A stretch of DNA of 64,000 bases, taken from positions 558,001 through 622,000 of the forward strand of contig NZ_RJKN01000001.1 of the NCBI RefSeq assembly GCF_003751265.1, written 5' to 3'. This DNA is from Pseudokineococcus lusitanus (GTDB lineage Bacteria; Actinomycetota; Actinomycetes; Actinomycetales; Quadrisphaeraceae). The position numbers and the translations under genes were made by a program. Below are positions 7,931 to 16,999 of the stretch, in pieces (position 1 is the stretch's first letter; each line of letters opens with the position of its first letter). The notes under the pieces are model-generated. The model was given only the letters and a program-made list of their open reading frames with translations, made no database searches and had not been told where the DNA came from.

Positions 7931-10186
7931 GTGAGCGACGCCGCAGACCCGGACCACGGACCCGTCCACGGCCCCACGGCCGCCGCCGCACCGGTGCCGG
8001 GCTACCCGCCCGCCCGCCGCGGCGACGACGTCGAGGACCTGCCCGCCGGTGCGCCCGTCGCCCGGGTGGCCGACCCCTACCGCTGGCTCGAGGACGCGTC
8101 CTCGGAGGAGACCGCGGCCTGGGCGGCGGCGCAGGACGCGCTCCTGGCCGAGCACCGCGCCGGCTGGGAGGGCCGCGACGCCGTCGTCGGCCGGCTCGCC
8201 GGGCTGCTCGGCGCCGGCTCCGTCGGGGTCCCCGTCCACCGGGGTGCCCGCCGCTTCTCCACGCGCCGGGAGCCCGGGGCCGAGCACGCCGTCCTCCTCG
8301 TCCGCGAGCCCGCCGACGCCGCCGACCCGGACGGCGCGCAGGTGGAGCGCGTGCTCGTGGACCCGGTCGCCGTCGACCCGTCCGGGCTCACCACGCTCGA
8401 CGCGTGGCAGCCCAGCCTCGAGGGGGACCTCCTGGCGTACCAGCTGTCCGAGGGCGGCTCGGAGGAGAGCGCCCTGCGCGTCCTGGACGTCGCGACCGGC
8501 GAGGTCGTCGACGGCCCGCTCGACCGCACCCGGTACTCCCCCGTCGCCTGGCTGCCGGGCGGCACGGCCTTCTACTGCGTGCGCCGCCTGGCGCCCGACC
8601 TCGTGCCCGACGGGGAGGAGCAATTCCACCGCCGCGTCGTCCTCCACGAGGTGGGCGGCGCCGAGCTCGACGAGGTCGAGGTATTCGGCGCCGGCCGCGA
8701 CCTGCGCACCTACTACGGCGTCTCCGTGTCCCGGGACGGGCGCTGGCTGTCCGTGACCGCCGCCGTCGGCACCGACCCGCGCACCGACGTCTGGCTGGCC
8801 GACCTCGGGGAGGGGTCCACCGCCGCGGCCGCGCCCCCGCTGCGCGAGGTGGTCGTCGGCGAGGACGCCGCGACGTCCGCCGGCGTGCGCCGGGACGGCC
8901 GGCTCTACGTCAGCACCGACCTCGGCGCCCCGCGGGGCCGGCTGGCCGTGGCCGACCCGCACGACCCCCGTCCCGACCGCTGGCGCGACCTGCTGGCCGA
9001 GCGCGACGACGCCGTCCTCGAGGGCTGGACCGTCCTCGACGGGCCGGGGCTGGGCGACGCCCCCGTGCTCCTCGCGGCGTGGACGACGCACGCCGTCAGC
9101 CGCCTCACCGTCCACGACCTCGCCGACGGCGCCCTGCGGGGCGAGGTCGCCCTGCCCGGCACCGGCACGGTCGGCGGGCTCGTCTCGCGGCCCGAGGGCG
9201 GGCACGAGGCGTGGTTCGTCGTCACCGACCCGACGACGCTCCCCCACGTGCACCGCTACGACGCCCGGACCGGCGAGGTGGCGGTCGTCGAGGGCCCGCC
9301 CGGCGACGCCGCCGACGCCGTGGGCGGCGACGTCCCGACGCGCACCCAGCAGCTCGAGGTGACGAGCGCCGACGGCACGACGGTCCGCGTCCTGGTCACC
9401 GCGCGCACCGACGCCCTCGACGCCGACGGTCGGCCGCTCGCCCCGGCGCCCCTCGTGCTCTACGGCTACGGCGGCTTCGGCATCTCCCTGCCGCCGACGT
9501 GGTCCGCCGGGACGCTCGCGTGGGTGCGCTCGGGCGGCGTCTGGGCCGTCGCCGGCCTCCGCGGCGGCGGCGAGGAGGGCGAGGAGTGGCACCGGGCCGG
9601 CATGGGCCCGCACAAGCCGCGCGTCTACGAGGACCTCGAGGCGGCCGCGGACGCCCTGACGGACCGCGGGTGGACGACGACGGACCGCCTCGGCATCTAC
9701 GGCGGGTCGAACGGCGGTCTCCTCGTCGGCGCCGCCCTGACCCGCCGCCCGGCCGGGTACCGCGCCGTCGTCTGCTCGGCCCCCCTGCTCGACATGGTCC
9801 GCTACCAGCTCCACGGCCTCGGCCGGACGTGGGCGGGCGAGTACGGCGACGCCGAGGACGCCGAGCAGCTCGGCTGGCTGCTGGCGCACTCGCCCTACCA
9901 CCACGTCCGCGCGGACGAGCCCTACCCGGCGACGCTCTTCACCGTCTTCGACGGCGACAGCCGGGTCGACCCGCTGCACGCCCGCAAGCTCTGCGCCGCG
10001 CTGCAGGCGGCGACGTCGCGGCCCGTCGAGGAGGCGCCGGTGCTGCTGCGCCGCGAGGCCGACGTCGGTCACGGGGCCCGCTCGGTCACCCGCTCGACCG
10101 CCCTCACCGCCGACGTGCTGGCCTTCCTCGGCCACGAGCTGGGTCTCGACGTCGCCGCCGTCCCGCCGGCGGTCTCGAGGAGGTGA
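7931..10186 (+). CDS. Prolyl oligopeptidase family serine peptidase (S9A)
   Basis: 751 residues, a little over the usual 690-720. The N-terminal PYRWLEDASSEETAAW is the S9A opening; a seven-bladed beta-propeller follows to about residue 470; the alpha/beta-hydrolase domain starts at LVLYGYGGFG. The catalytic triad is visible: Ser593 in GGSNGG, Asp680 in FDGDSRVDP and His714 in VGHGARS. It should cleave short peptides after proline in the cytosol. No signal peptide. A 17-bp-stem hairpin follows the stop. Confidence 0.93.
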   Translation: MSDAADPDHGPVHGPTAAAAPVPGYPPARRGDDVEDLPAGAPVARVADPYRWLEDASSEETAAWAAAQDALLAEHRAGWEGRDAVVGRLAGLLGAGSVGVPVHRGARRFSTRREPGAEHAVLLVREPADAADPDGAQVERVLVDPVAVDPSGLTTLDAWQPSLEGDLLAYQLSEGGSEESALRVLDVATGEVVDGPLDRTRYSPVAWLPGGTAFYCVRRLAPDLVPDGEEQFHRRVVLHEVGGAELDEVEVFGAGRDLRTYYGVSVSRDGRWLSVTAAVGTDPRTDVWLADLGEGSTAAAAPPLREVVVGEDAATSAGVRRDGRLYVSTDLGAPRGRLAVADPHDPRPDRWRDLLAERDDAVLEGWTVLDGPGLGDAPVLLAAWTTHAVSRLTVHDLADGALRGEVALPGTGTVGGLVSRPEGGHEAWFVVTDPTTLPHVHRYDARTGEVAVVEGPPGDAADAVGGDVPTRTQQLEVTSADGTTVRVLVTARTDALDADGRPLAPAPLVLYGYGGFGISLPPTWSAGTLAWVRSGGVWAVAGLRGGGEEGEEWHRAGMGPHKPRVYEDLEAAADALTDRGWTTTDRLGIYGGSNGGLLVGAALTRRPAGYRAVVCSAPLLDMVRYQLHGLGRTWAGEYGDAEDAEQLGWLLAHSPYHHVRADEPYPATLFTVFDGDSRVDPLHARKLCAALQAATSRPVEEAPVLLRREADVGHGARSVTRSTALTADVLAFLGHELGLDVAAVPPAVSRR

Positions 10187-10202
10187 CGCCGCGGGGTGAG
10201 CG

Positions 10203-10247
10203 CGACGAAGGGCAGGTCATCCGGACCGGGTGACCTGCCCTTCGTCG
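10203..10247. terminator. Bidirectional terminator, perfect 17-bp stem
   Basis: Arms 10203-10219 and 10231-10247 are perfectly complementary around an 11-nt loop. It lies between the convergent oligopeptidase gene and the membrane-protein cassette. The right arm also encodes the last codons of the leftward gene, whose stop is at 10217-10219. Confidence 0.75.
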
Positions 10248-11257
10248 CCCTCGCCGTCCCGGCCGTCCCCGCTGCCGGCGACGGCCGACGCCCGGGCCAC
10301 CGCCTCCTCGACCCGGCGCCGCAGCAGGAGGGCCTGCTGCTCGTCGAGGCCCCACAGCGTCACCGGACCGCCCCTCAGGTGGAGCAGGCGCGGCGTCGCC
10401 TCCCACCGGGACGGGAGGACCACGTGCGTGCGGGTCGACCACGGCCGCTCCCGGTCGTCAGGTGCTCCGTCGGGGACGACGCCGGTGGGGCGGAGGAGGA
10501 CGCGCTGCCGTCGGCGGAGCACGAGCCCCTGCACGCCCTGCCAGAGGGCGAGGGCGCCGACGACGACCGGCCAGGGCTCCGCCGGACGGTCCCCGAGCAG
10601 CCAGGACAGCAGCTGCCACACCAGCAGCGTGGTCCCGGCGGCGACCGCCACCACCGACCACGTCCGCCACCGCCTGGCGCCCATCGGCGCGACGAGGCGC
10701 CCGGGCAGCCCGTCGAGGTCGACGACGACCTGCCCCGCGGCGGCCGGTCCCGGCGCGTCCGGCAGGCGCCTCGGGCGACCGACCGGAGGACCCGCCGCCG
10801 CGCTCCGGGCGGCGGCGAGCCGCCGCCCGAGCTCGCGCACGTCGTCGTCCGACCACCCGGCGAGCGGCACCGGCGGCACGGCGGCACGGGCGCCGCCCCA
10901 CAGCTCCGGCTGGTCGTTCCACCGGCTCGAGGGCCTGACCTCGCTCAGCGTCGACCACGGCGTGACCTCGCGCTGGTACCGCAGGCCGTCGTGCCTCCGG
11001 AGTCCCTCCGGCTCGAGGCGCACGTGGGCGCGCGCGCCGAGCAGGCCGAGCCCGAGGGCGCCGAGGGCCGTCACCACCCCGGCGAGCACGGCGAGCAGGA
11101 CACCGACGCCGCCGACGGTGGCCCAGACGAGGCCCTGCACACCGACGGTGGAGGCCATGAGGGCCACCACCTGCGGCCCTCCGAAGGAGGTGTCGACCGC
11201 GAGACGTGAGGGCAGCCCCTCGACGTCGATGACGAGCGGAGCCCGCTCGTCGCTCAC
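10217..11257 (-). CDS. Two-domain PH-like membrane protein (last gene of a paralogous cassette)
   Basis: 346 residues made of two tandem copies of a domain that occurs singly in the three genes upstream. Each copy has a short head (VEGLPSRLAV; VDLDGLPGRLV), two membrane helices and a cytosolic part with a hydrophobic beta pattern, a PWS motif (TPWSTLSEV; RPWSTRTHV) and a C-terminal helix with LRR-type arginines. The beta pattern and Trp placement resemble bacterial PH-like domains; that is inference. The GTG start at 11257 overlaps the preceding stop by 4 nt. Function unknown. Confidence 0.72.
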   Translation of the reverse strand: MSDERAPLVIDVEGLPSRLAVDTSFGGPQVVALMASTVGVQGLVWATVGGVGVLLAVLAGVVTALGALGLGLLGARAHVRLEPEGLRRHDGLRYQREVTPWSTLSEVRPSSRWNDQPELWGGARAAVPPVPLAGWSDDDVRELGRRLAAARSAAAGPPVGRPRRLPDAPGPAAAGQVVVDLDGLPGRLVAPMGARRWRTWSVVAVAAGTTLLVWQLLSWLLGDRPAEPWPVVVGALALWQGVQGLVLRRRQRVLLRPTGVVPDGAPDDRERPWSTRTHVVLPSRWEATPRLLHLRGGPVTLWGLDEQQALLLRRRVEEAVARASAVAGSGDGRDGEGDEGQVTRSG

Positions 11258-11751
11258 CGGGACACCCCGCCGTCCGACCGCTCGCGCGCGGCCTCGAGCC
11301 TCCGCTGCAGCTCGCGGGCGACCTCGGGCCGGACGCCGAGCAGGTCGACGTGCCCGCCGGGACCCGGCTCGTCGAGGATCAGGACGGCGTGCGGCGAGGT
11401 CGGCGTCGGCGGCTGGACGGCGACGACGTCCGACCACGGCGTCAGGGCCCCCGGGCGCAGACCGTCGTGGGTGCGGACACCGCCCGTCTCGAGGACGAGC
11501 CGAGCGCGACGGGCCAGGACCGTCAGGGCGAGCCCGGCGACGAGCACGACGACGTCGAGGGAGGCGCGCAGGACCGCACCACCGTCGTCTGCGGGAAGGT
11601 CCCGGACCAGGCCGAGGGCCCCACCGATGGTCAGCCCTCCTGCGCCGATCACCTGCCACCGCTGCGCACGGGTCCGCACGGCGGTCGGCAGACCCGTGAG
11701 GTCGAGGAGGGTCGACGGGGCGGCCGCCGGGCCGACGGGACCAGCGCTCAC
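11254..11751 (-). CDS. PH-like small membrane protein, cassette paralogue 3
   Basis: 165 residues from a GTG at 11751. Head DLTGLPTAVRTRAQRW, two membrane helices (about 35-55 and 65-82), then RLVLETGGVRTHDGLRPG, LTPWSDVVAV and a C-terminal helix ARELQRRLEAARE. The order of elements matches its three cassette neighbours. It overlaps the preceding and following genes by 4 nt each, so the set is probably translated in a coupled way. No enzymatic motif is visible. Confidence 0.7.
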   Translation of the reverse strand: MSAGPVGPAAAPSTLLDLTGLPTAVRTRAQRWQVIGAGGLTIGGALGLVRDLPADDGGAVLRASLDVVVLVAGLALTVLARRARLVLETGGVRTHDGLRPGALTPWSDVVAVQPPTPTSPHAVLILDEPGPGGHVDLLGVRPEVARELQRRLEAARERSDGGVSR

Positions 11752-12221
11752 AGGGTCACCCCGCGCCCCGCCCGGGCGCGCCCGTCGACGAGCCGTACCC
11801 GCAGCCGCTCCGCCTGCTCGGCGTCCATCCCGACGAGCGGGACGGGGCGGTCCGAGGCGCGGGAGCCGAGCAGCTGCGGGTGCGCGCTCCACGGGCCGGC
11901 GGGCTGGACGTCACGGACGCGCCACCACGGACGCAGGCGACCCCGCCACAGCGGGTCGCCGCGGCGAAACCCCCACTCCTCGAGCCGGACCCGTGTCTGC
12001 AGCGCGCCAGCGAGGGTGCCGACCGCCATCACCGTGTAGAGCGTCCACACGACGAGCAGCCAGCGGTCCTCGTCCTCGCCCCACCGCAGGGACAGCTGCA
12101 CCACCCCGATCAGCACCATGAGGCCGCCGAGCCACCGCCGGCCCACGCTGACGGGCTCGACCCACTCGCGGGGCACGCCCTCCAGGTCGACGGGGAACGG
12201 CGGGTCGGCCGAGCGCCTCAC
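11748..12221 (-). CDS. PH-like small membrane protein, cassette paralogue 2
   Basis: 157 residues from a GTG at 12221. Head VDLEGVPREWVEPVSVG, membrane helices at about 30-45 and 56-75, then RVRLEEWGFRRGDPLWRG, LRPWWRVRDV and VPLVGMDAEQAERLRVRL. Same plan as its neighbours but the residues differ widely, so the duplications are old. It overlaps both neighbours by 4 nt. Confidence 0.7.
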   Translation of the reverse strand: MRRSADPPFPVDLEGVPREWVEPVSVGRRWLGGLMVLIGVVQLSLRWGEDEDRWLLVVWTLYTVMAVGTLAGALQTRVRLEEWGFRRGDPLWRGRLRPWWRVRDVQPAGPWSAHPQLLGSRASDRPVPLVGMDAEQAERLRVRLVDGRARAGRGVTL

Positions 12222-12712
12222 GCGTCGGCCCCCGTCCCGGCCCGTGCCGCGTGCAGCCGACGGCGCAGCTCCTCCGCCTGCTCACGGCTCATCGCCGCCA
12301 GCGGGACCGCGCCCACGCCCGCGTCCCCGAGCCGGAGCTCGGCCGGTGTGCTCCACCGGGGGTTGCCCGGGTCGACGTCGTGCACGCTCGACCAGGGGCG
12401 CAGGCGTCCGCGCCGCCACCCGCACAGACGGAAGCCGGTCGGCTCGAGCTCGACCCGGGTGCGCCGCGCGGCGGCGGTGGAGATGACGCCCAGCACGACC
12501 CAGCCCGTGGCGAGCCACGGTCGCAGGGGGTCGTCGCTGCTGGCGACGGCGACGCCCAGCCACAGGAGACCCACCAGCACCATCGCCGGCCCGGACCACC
12601 GGGCCACCCGCCCGGTCGACAGCGACGACCGCGTCGGCAGACCGTCCAGCTCCACCTGCACCGCGCCGTCCCCCGTGCGCACGTCGTCGTCGTCGCTCCG
12701 CCCCCCGGCCAT
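12218..12712 (-). CDS. PH-like small membrane protein, first gene of the cassette
   Basis: 164 residues from an ATG at 12712. An acidic N-terminus (SDDDDV) precedes VELDGLPTRSSL, membrane helices near 45-62 and 72-90, then RVELEPTGFRLCGWRRG, LRPWSSVHDVDPGNPRWS and VPLAAMSREQAEELRRRL. This copy shows the consensus most clearly. A CATGAT -10 box (12719-12724) lies 6 nt upstream, so the cassette mRNA may be leaderless. Divergent from the epimerase-like gene at 12828. Confidence 0.7.
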   Translation of the reverse strand: MAGGRSDDDDVRTGDGAVQVELDGLPTRSSLSTGRVARWSGPAMVLVGLLWLGVAVASSDDPLRPWLATGWVVLGVISTAAARRTRVELEPTGFRLCGWRRGRLRPWSSVHDVDPGNPRWSTPAELRLGDAGVGAVPLAAMSREQAEELRRRLHAARAGTGADA

Positions 12713-12827
12713 CCCGCGATCATGGCGAGCGCCCTGGTCCCCCGCCCGCCCGACCCCCGCGGCCACCCGGACGAGTGATCCGGCGACCGCCGCGCGCACC
12801 CGACCGGGCGGGGCCAGCATGGTCGCC
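12713..12827. promoter_or_regulatory. Divergent promoter region of the cassette and the epimerase-like gene
   Basis: Candidate -10 boxes face outward: CATGAT on the minus strand (12719-12724, 6 nt from the start at 12712) and CAGCAT on the plus strand (12815-12820, 7 nt from the ATG at 12828). No strong -35 is seen. Confidence 0.45.
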
Positions 12828-14570
12828 ATGACGACCCCCGACGGCACCGCGCAGCACGTCCCTGCCACCGCCCACGGGGTCCACGGGCCGGGTGACGGCG
12901 ACCTCGGCGGCACCGACCACATCGGGGCCGACGTGGCGATGGACACCACCGCCGTCGACGAGCGCGTCCACGCCGTCGTGCGGGACGACGGCACGACCCC
13001 GCGCGTCCTCGTCACGGGCGTCACGGGCTACATCGGCGGCCGCCTCGTCCCCCAGCTGCTCGCCGCGGGCTACCGCGTGCGCGCCATGGCCCGCCACCCC
13101 GAGCGGCTGGCCGACCGCCCGTGGGCGGACGACGTCGAGCTCGTCGAGGCCGACGCGAACGACGCCGACCAGCTGCGGCGGGCCATGGACGACGTCGACG
13201 TGGCGTACTACCTCGTCCACTCGCTGGGGTCGGGCAGCGACTTCGAGCAGCTCGACCGCTACACGGCCCGGACCTTCGCCTCGTCGGCCCGCGCGGCCGG
13301 CGTCAGCCGCATCGTCTACCTGGGCGGGCTCTACCCGGAGGGCGAGCACCTCTCCAAGCACCTCGGCTCGCGCAAGGAGGTCGGCGACATCTTCCTCGCC
13401 TCCGGCGTCCCGTCCGTGGTGCTCAAGGCAGCCGTCATCATCGGCTCCGGGTCCGCGTCCTTCGAGATGATGCGCAACCTCACCGAGATGCTGCCGGCGA
13501 TGGTGACGCCCAAGTGGGTGCGCTCGCGCATCCAGCCGATCGCCGTCCGCGACGTCCTGCGGTACCTCGTCGGTGCCGCGCGGCTGCCCGGGGGCACCAA
13601 CCGCGGCTTCGACATCGGCGGCCCGGACGTCCTCACCTACCGCGACATGATGCAGGGGTACGCCACCATCGCCGGCCTCAAGCCGCGCGTCATCGTGCCC
13701 TTGCCGGTGCTCACGCCCCGCCTGGCGTCCCGCTGGGTCGGTCTCGTCACCCCGGTGCCGAAGAAGATCGCGGCGCCGCTCGTCGGCAGCCTCGTGCACG
13801 ACGTCGTGTGCAAGGAGAGCGACATCCGCACGTTCGTGCCCGACCCCGTGGGGGGCCTCATCGGCTTCCAGGAGTCGGTCCGCCTGGCGCTCACCCGGAT
13901 CCGCGAGTTCCAGGTCGAGACGTCCTGGCGCTCGGCGAGCCTGCGGGGAGCCCCGAGCGAGCCGCTGCCCACCGACCCCGACTGGGCCGGTGGCGTCCTC
14001 TACGTCGACGACCGCAGCACCGTGGTCCACGCGCCGCCGGAGCACCTCTGGGCCGTGCTGCAGGGCATCGGCGGCGAGAACGGCTGGTACTCCTTCCAGC
14101 TCGGCTGGTGGACGCGCGGCGTCATGGACCAGGTCTTCGGCGGGCCGGGCCTGCGCCGCGGGCGCCGTGACCCGCTGCACCTCTCGGTCGGCGACGCCCT
14201 CGACTGGTGGCGCGTCGAGGCCGTCGAGCGCGGACGGCTCGTGCGGCTCCGCGCGGAGATGCGCCTGCCGGGCCTCGCCTGGCTCGACCTCTCCGTCGAG
14301 ACGGGCGCCGAGGCGAAGGAGGCCGGTCGGCTGGGGGCGGACACCCCGGACGACGCCGTCGTCTTCCACCAGAAGGCGCTGTTCCACCCGCGCGGGCTGC
14401 CCGGCCGCCTCTACTGGACCGGCATCGTCCCGTTCCACGCGGTCGTCTTCGGCGGGATGCAGCGCAACGTCGCCCGGGCCGCGGAGAACGCCTACCGCGC
14501 CAACCCCGACGCCGACGCCCTCATGCGCGACCAGGCGGAGGCCGTCCGCACGCGCGACCGGGCCGCCTGA
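12828..14570 (+). CDS. NAD(P)-binding epimerase-like protein with DUF2867-like C-terminus
   Basis: About 580 residues. After a ~57-residue leader, a Rossmann fold opens with [10 protein letters not shown] (64-71) and continues with [15 protein letters not shown], an atypical SDR arrangement close to NAD-dependent epimerases and complex I NDUFA9-like proteins. The C-terminal ~170 residues ([20 protein letters not shown] onward, with [15 protein letters not shown] and [12 protein letters not shown]) match the DUF2867 type that is often fused to such domains. Likely an oxidoreductase acting on an unknown quinone or lipid-like substrate. An ATG three codons earlier (12819) is possible, but the -10 box at 12815 overlaps it, favouring 12828. 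Confidence 0.8.
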   Translation: MTTPDGTAQHVPATAHGVHGPGDGDLGGTDHIGADVAMDTTAVDERVHAVVRDDGTTPRVLVTGVTGYIGGRLVPQLLAAGYRVRAMARHPERLADRPWADDVELVEADANDADQLRRAMDDVDVAYYLVHSLGSGSDFEQLDRYTARTFASSARAAGVSRIVYLGGLYPEGEHLSKHLGSRKEVGDIFLASGVPSVVLKAAVIIGSGSASFEMMRNLTEMLPAMVTPKWVRSRIQPIAVRDVLRYLVGAARLPGGTNRGFDIGGPDVLTYRDMMQGYATIAGLKPRVIVPLPVLTPRLASRWVGLVTPVPKKIAAPLVGSLVHDVVCKESDIRTFVPDPVGGLIGFQESVRLALTRIREFQVETSWRSASLRGAPSEPLPTDPDWAGGVLYVDDRSTVVHAPPEHLWAVLQGIGGENGWYSFQLGWWTRGVMDQVFGGPGLRRGRRDPLHLSVGDALDWWRVEAVERGRLVRLRAEMRLPGLAWLDLSVETGAEAKEAGRLGADTPDDAVVFHQKALFHPRGLPGRLYWTGIVPFHAVVFGGMQRNVARAAENAYRANPDADALMRDQAEAVRTRDRAA

Positions 14571-14604
14571 GGCGGCGCCCGTCGGTCGCCCCCGCGGGCT
14601 GGGG

Positions 14605-14610
14605 GAGACT
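14605..14610 (+). promoter_or_regulatory. Candidate -10 box GAGACT for the globin gene
   Basis: GAGACT lies 6 nt before the GTG at 14617 and follows the A2/T6 pattern of the region. Confidence 0.35.
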
Positions 14611-14616
14611 GGGGCC

Positions 14617-15018
14617 GTGCGCATCCAGGGGCCCGGCGGGCAGGAGACCTTCTACGACGCCGTGGGCGGCCACGACACCTTCGTCCGTCTCGTCGACCGC
14701 TTCTACGACGGCGTCGCGCAGGACGAGGTGCTCCGGCCGCTCTACCCCGAGGAGGACCTCGGGCCCGCGAAGGACCGGCTCCGGATGTTCTTCGAGCAGT
14801 ACTGGGGCGGCCCCACGACCTACTCGGACACCCGCGGGCACCCGCGGCTGCGGATGCGCCACGCCTCCTTCCCCGTGGGACCGGTGGCCCGCGACCGGTG
14901 GCTGCTCCACATGCGCGAGGCCGTGGACTCCCTCGACCTCCCGCCCCTGCTGCACGGCGAGCTGTGGGACTACCTGGAGCGCGCGGCGCACAGCCTCCTC
15001 AACACCATGGACGGCTGA
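14617..15018 (+). CDS. glbO: Group II truncated haemoglobin
   Basis: 133 residues, the usual length for a 2-on-2 globin. [23 protein letters not shown] covers helices A-B; the proximal His lies in [11 protein letters not shown] and the group II Trp at G8 in RDRWLLHM. The YWGGP element is also characteristic. It binds haem and oxygen and is linked to oxygen or NO handling in actinobacteria. It stands alone between the epimerase-like gene and the GH13 gene. Confidence 0.92.
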   Translation: MRIQGPGGQETFYDAVGGHDTFVRLVDRFYDGVAQDEVLRPLYPEEDLGPAKDRLRMFFEQYWGGPTTYSDTRGHPRLRMRHASFPVGPVARDRWLLHMREAVDSLDLPPLLHGELWDYLERAAHSLLNTMDG

Positions 15019-15094
15019 CGGGGGCCTGCACCGACCGGGCGACGACGCCGGCCGCGGTCGCCCCGAGGCCGTCGGAGGGGCCCCGCGGCGCGGG

Positions 15095-15100
15095 TAGCGT
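15095..15100 (+). promoter_or_regulatory. -10 box TAGCGT for the GH13 gene
   Basis: TAGCGT lies 9 nt before the ATG at 15110, giving at most a 2-3 nt leader. Confidence 0.45.
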
Positions 15101-15109
15101 CCTCCCTCG

Positions 15110-16885
15110 ATGTCCTCGACGCCCAGCCCCGGCCCCTCGACCACCACGGACGCCGACGTCCCCGACCTCCTCGCCGTGCCCGCCACGAGCGACCCCGACG
15201 CCCGCTCCCCCTGGTGGCGCTCCGCCGTCATCTACCAGGTCTACCCGCGCTCCTTCGCCGACGGCGACGGCGACGGCATCGGCGACCTGCCGGGCATCAC
15301 CGCCCGCCTGCCGCACCTCGTCGAGCTCGGCGTCGACGCCCTCTGGCTGTCGCCCTTCTACACCTCGCCCCAGCACGACGCGGGCTACGACGTCGCGGAC
15401 TACCGCGACGTCGACCCGCGCTTCGGGACGCTCGCGGACGCCGACGCCCTCGTCGCCCGCGCCCACGAGCTCGGCCTGCGCGTCGTCGTCGACCTCGTGC
15501 CCAACCACACCTCGTGGGACCACGCCTGGTTCCGCGCCGCCCTCGCGAGCGCCCCCGGCAGCCGCGAGCGCGGCCGCTACCTCTTCCGCGACGGCCGCGG
15601 CGAGCACGGCGAGCTGCCCCCGACGAGCTGGCGGTCGGTCTTCGGCGGCCCGGCGTGGACCCGCGTCACCGAGCCGGACGGCACGCCGGGCCAGTGGTAC
15701 CTGCACCTCTTCGACGTCTCGCAGCCCGACCTCGACTGGTCGAGCTCCGAGGTCGTCGAGGAGTTCCACGACGTCCTGCGCTTCTGGCTGGACCGGGGCG
15801 TCGACGGCTTCCGCGTCGACGTCGCGCACGGGCTCGTCAAGGCCGACGGCCTCCCCGAGTGGGACGCCGCCCTCGAGATGATCTCCGGCAGCCTCGCCGG
15901 CGAGGGCGAGGCCCGCACGCCCCCGCCCATGTGGGACCAGGAGGGCGTCCACGAGATCTACCGCGGCTGGCGCAAGGTCCTCGACGACTACGACGGCGAC
16001 CGCATGCTCGTGGCGGAGGCCTGGGTGCAGCCGCTCTCCCGCCTGGCGCGGTACGTCCGCGCGGACGAGATGCAGCAGGCCTTCAACTTCGCCTACCTCG
16101 TCTCCCCGCTGCGCGCGCAGGACCTCCGGGACGCCGTCGACGCCACGCGGGCTGCGCTCGACGCGGTCGGCGCACCCGCGACGTGGGTGCTCAGCAACCA
16201 CGACGTCGTCCGCCACGCCACCCGCCTCGGCCTGTCGACCGACGGCGGCAACCCCGACGGCCTGTCGACGTCGGACCCGCAGCCCGACGCCGCCACCGGT
16301 CTGCGCCGTGCTCGCGCGGCCACGCTGCTCATGCTCGCGCTGCCCGGCGGGGCCTACCTGTACCAGGGCGAGGAGCTGGGCCTGCCCGACGTGGCGGTCC
16401 CGGACGACGCGCGCCAGGACCCGACGTGGGAGCGCTCGGAGCACGCGGTCAACGGGCGCGACGGCTGCCGCGTGCCGATCCCGTGGGAGAAGGACGCGCC
16501 GTCCTTCGGCTTCGGGCCGACCGACGCGTCGTGGCTGCCGCAGCCGGCCGTCTACGGCGAGCTGGCCCTCGACCAGCAGCGGGACGTGCCCGGCTCGACG
16601 TACGAGATGTACCGCGCCGCCCTGCGGCTGCGCCGAGAGCTGGCCCTCGGGACCGCCGACGACCTCGCGTGGACGGACCTCGACGGCGCCGCCCGGGTGG
16701 AGGACGGCGTGCTGGCCGCCCGCACCGGGGCCGCCGTCGTCGTCGCCAACCTCGGCGAGCAGGACGTCGTCCTGCCGACGGGCGCCGAGGTGCTGCTCGT
16801 CAGCGGCGACCTCGGCGCGGACGCCACCGACCCGGGGCGTCGTCTCCTGCCGCCCATGACGACCGCCTGGCTGCGGGGCGCCTGA
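15110..16885 (+). CDS. GH13 alpha-glucosidase / oligo-1,6-glucosidase family
   Basis: 591 residues. After about 35 N-terminal residues the (beta/alpha)8 barrel starts at WWRSAVIYQVYPRSF. Visible family motifs are DLVPNHTS, the nucleophile Asp237 in GFRVDVAHG, the acid/base Glu303 in VAEAW and the third acid Asp365 in LSNHDV. The QPDLDW segment is typical of the oligo-1,6-glucosidase/alpha-glucosidase subfamily. Cytosolic (no signal peptide), it should release glucose from short alpha-glucans. malQ and the SorC-type regulator nearby suggest a maltodextrin or glycogen role. The preferred linkage cannot be read from sequence. Confidence 0.9.
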   Translation: MSSTPSPGPSTTTDADVPDLLAVPATSDPDARSPWWRSAVIYQVYPRSFADGDGDGIGDLPGITARLPHLVELGVDALWLSPFYTSPQHDAGYDVADYRDVDPRFGTLADADALVARAHELGLRVVVDLVPNHTSWDHAWFRAALASAPGSRERGRYLFRDGRGEHGELPPTSWRSVFGGPAWTRVTEPDGTPGQWYLHLFDVSQPDLDWSSSEVVEEFHDVLRFWLDRGVDGFRVDVAHGLVKADGLPEWDAALEMISGSLAGEGEARTPPPMWDQEGVHEIYRGWRKVLDDYDGDRMLVAEAWVQPLSRLARYVRADEMQQAFNFAYLVSPLRAQDLRDAVDATRAALDAVGAPATWVLSNHDVVRHATRLGLSTDGGNPDGLSTSDPQPDAATGLRRARAATLLMLALPGGAYLYQGEELGLPDVAVPDDARQDPTWERSEHAVNGRDGCRVPIPWEKDAPSFGFGPTDASWLPQPAVYGELALDQQRDVPGSTYEMYRAALRLRRELALGTADDLAWTDLDGAARVEDGVLAARTGAAVVVANLGEQDVVLPTGAEVLLVSGDLGADATDPGRRLLPPMTTAWLRGA

Positions 16886-16903
16886 CCGCCCCCCGCCGAG
16901 CCC

Positions 16904-16943
16904 CGACGTCGCCCGTCCCGGTCCACCGGGGCGGGCGACGTCG
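16904..16943 (+). terminator. Terminator after the GH13 gene
   Basis: 12-bp perfect arms (16904-16915 and 16932-16943), with further inner pairs (one G-U) closing to a 4-nt loop, 18 nt after the stop. Confidence 0.7.
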
Positions 16944-16957
16944 TCGTCGGGGGGCGC

Positions 16958-16963
16958 TACAGT
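16958..16963 (+). promoter_or_regulatory. -10 box TACAGT upstream of the SorC/DeoR regulator
   Basis: TACAGT lies 36 nt before the ATG at 17000, which would leave a leader of about 30 nt, unlike the leaderless genes nearby. Confidence 0.4.
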
Positions 16964-16999
16964 GCGGCGATCGCTCACCTGAGCGAGGCCCTCTCACGG

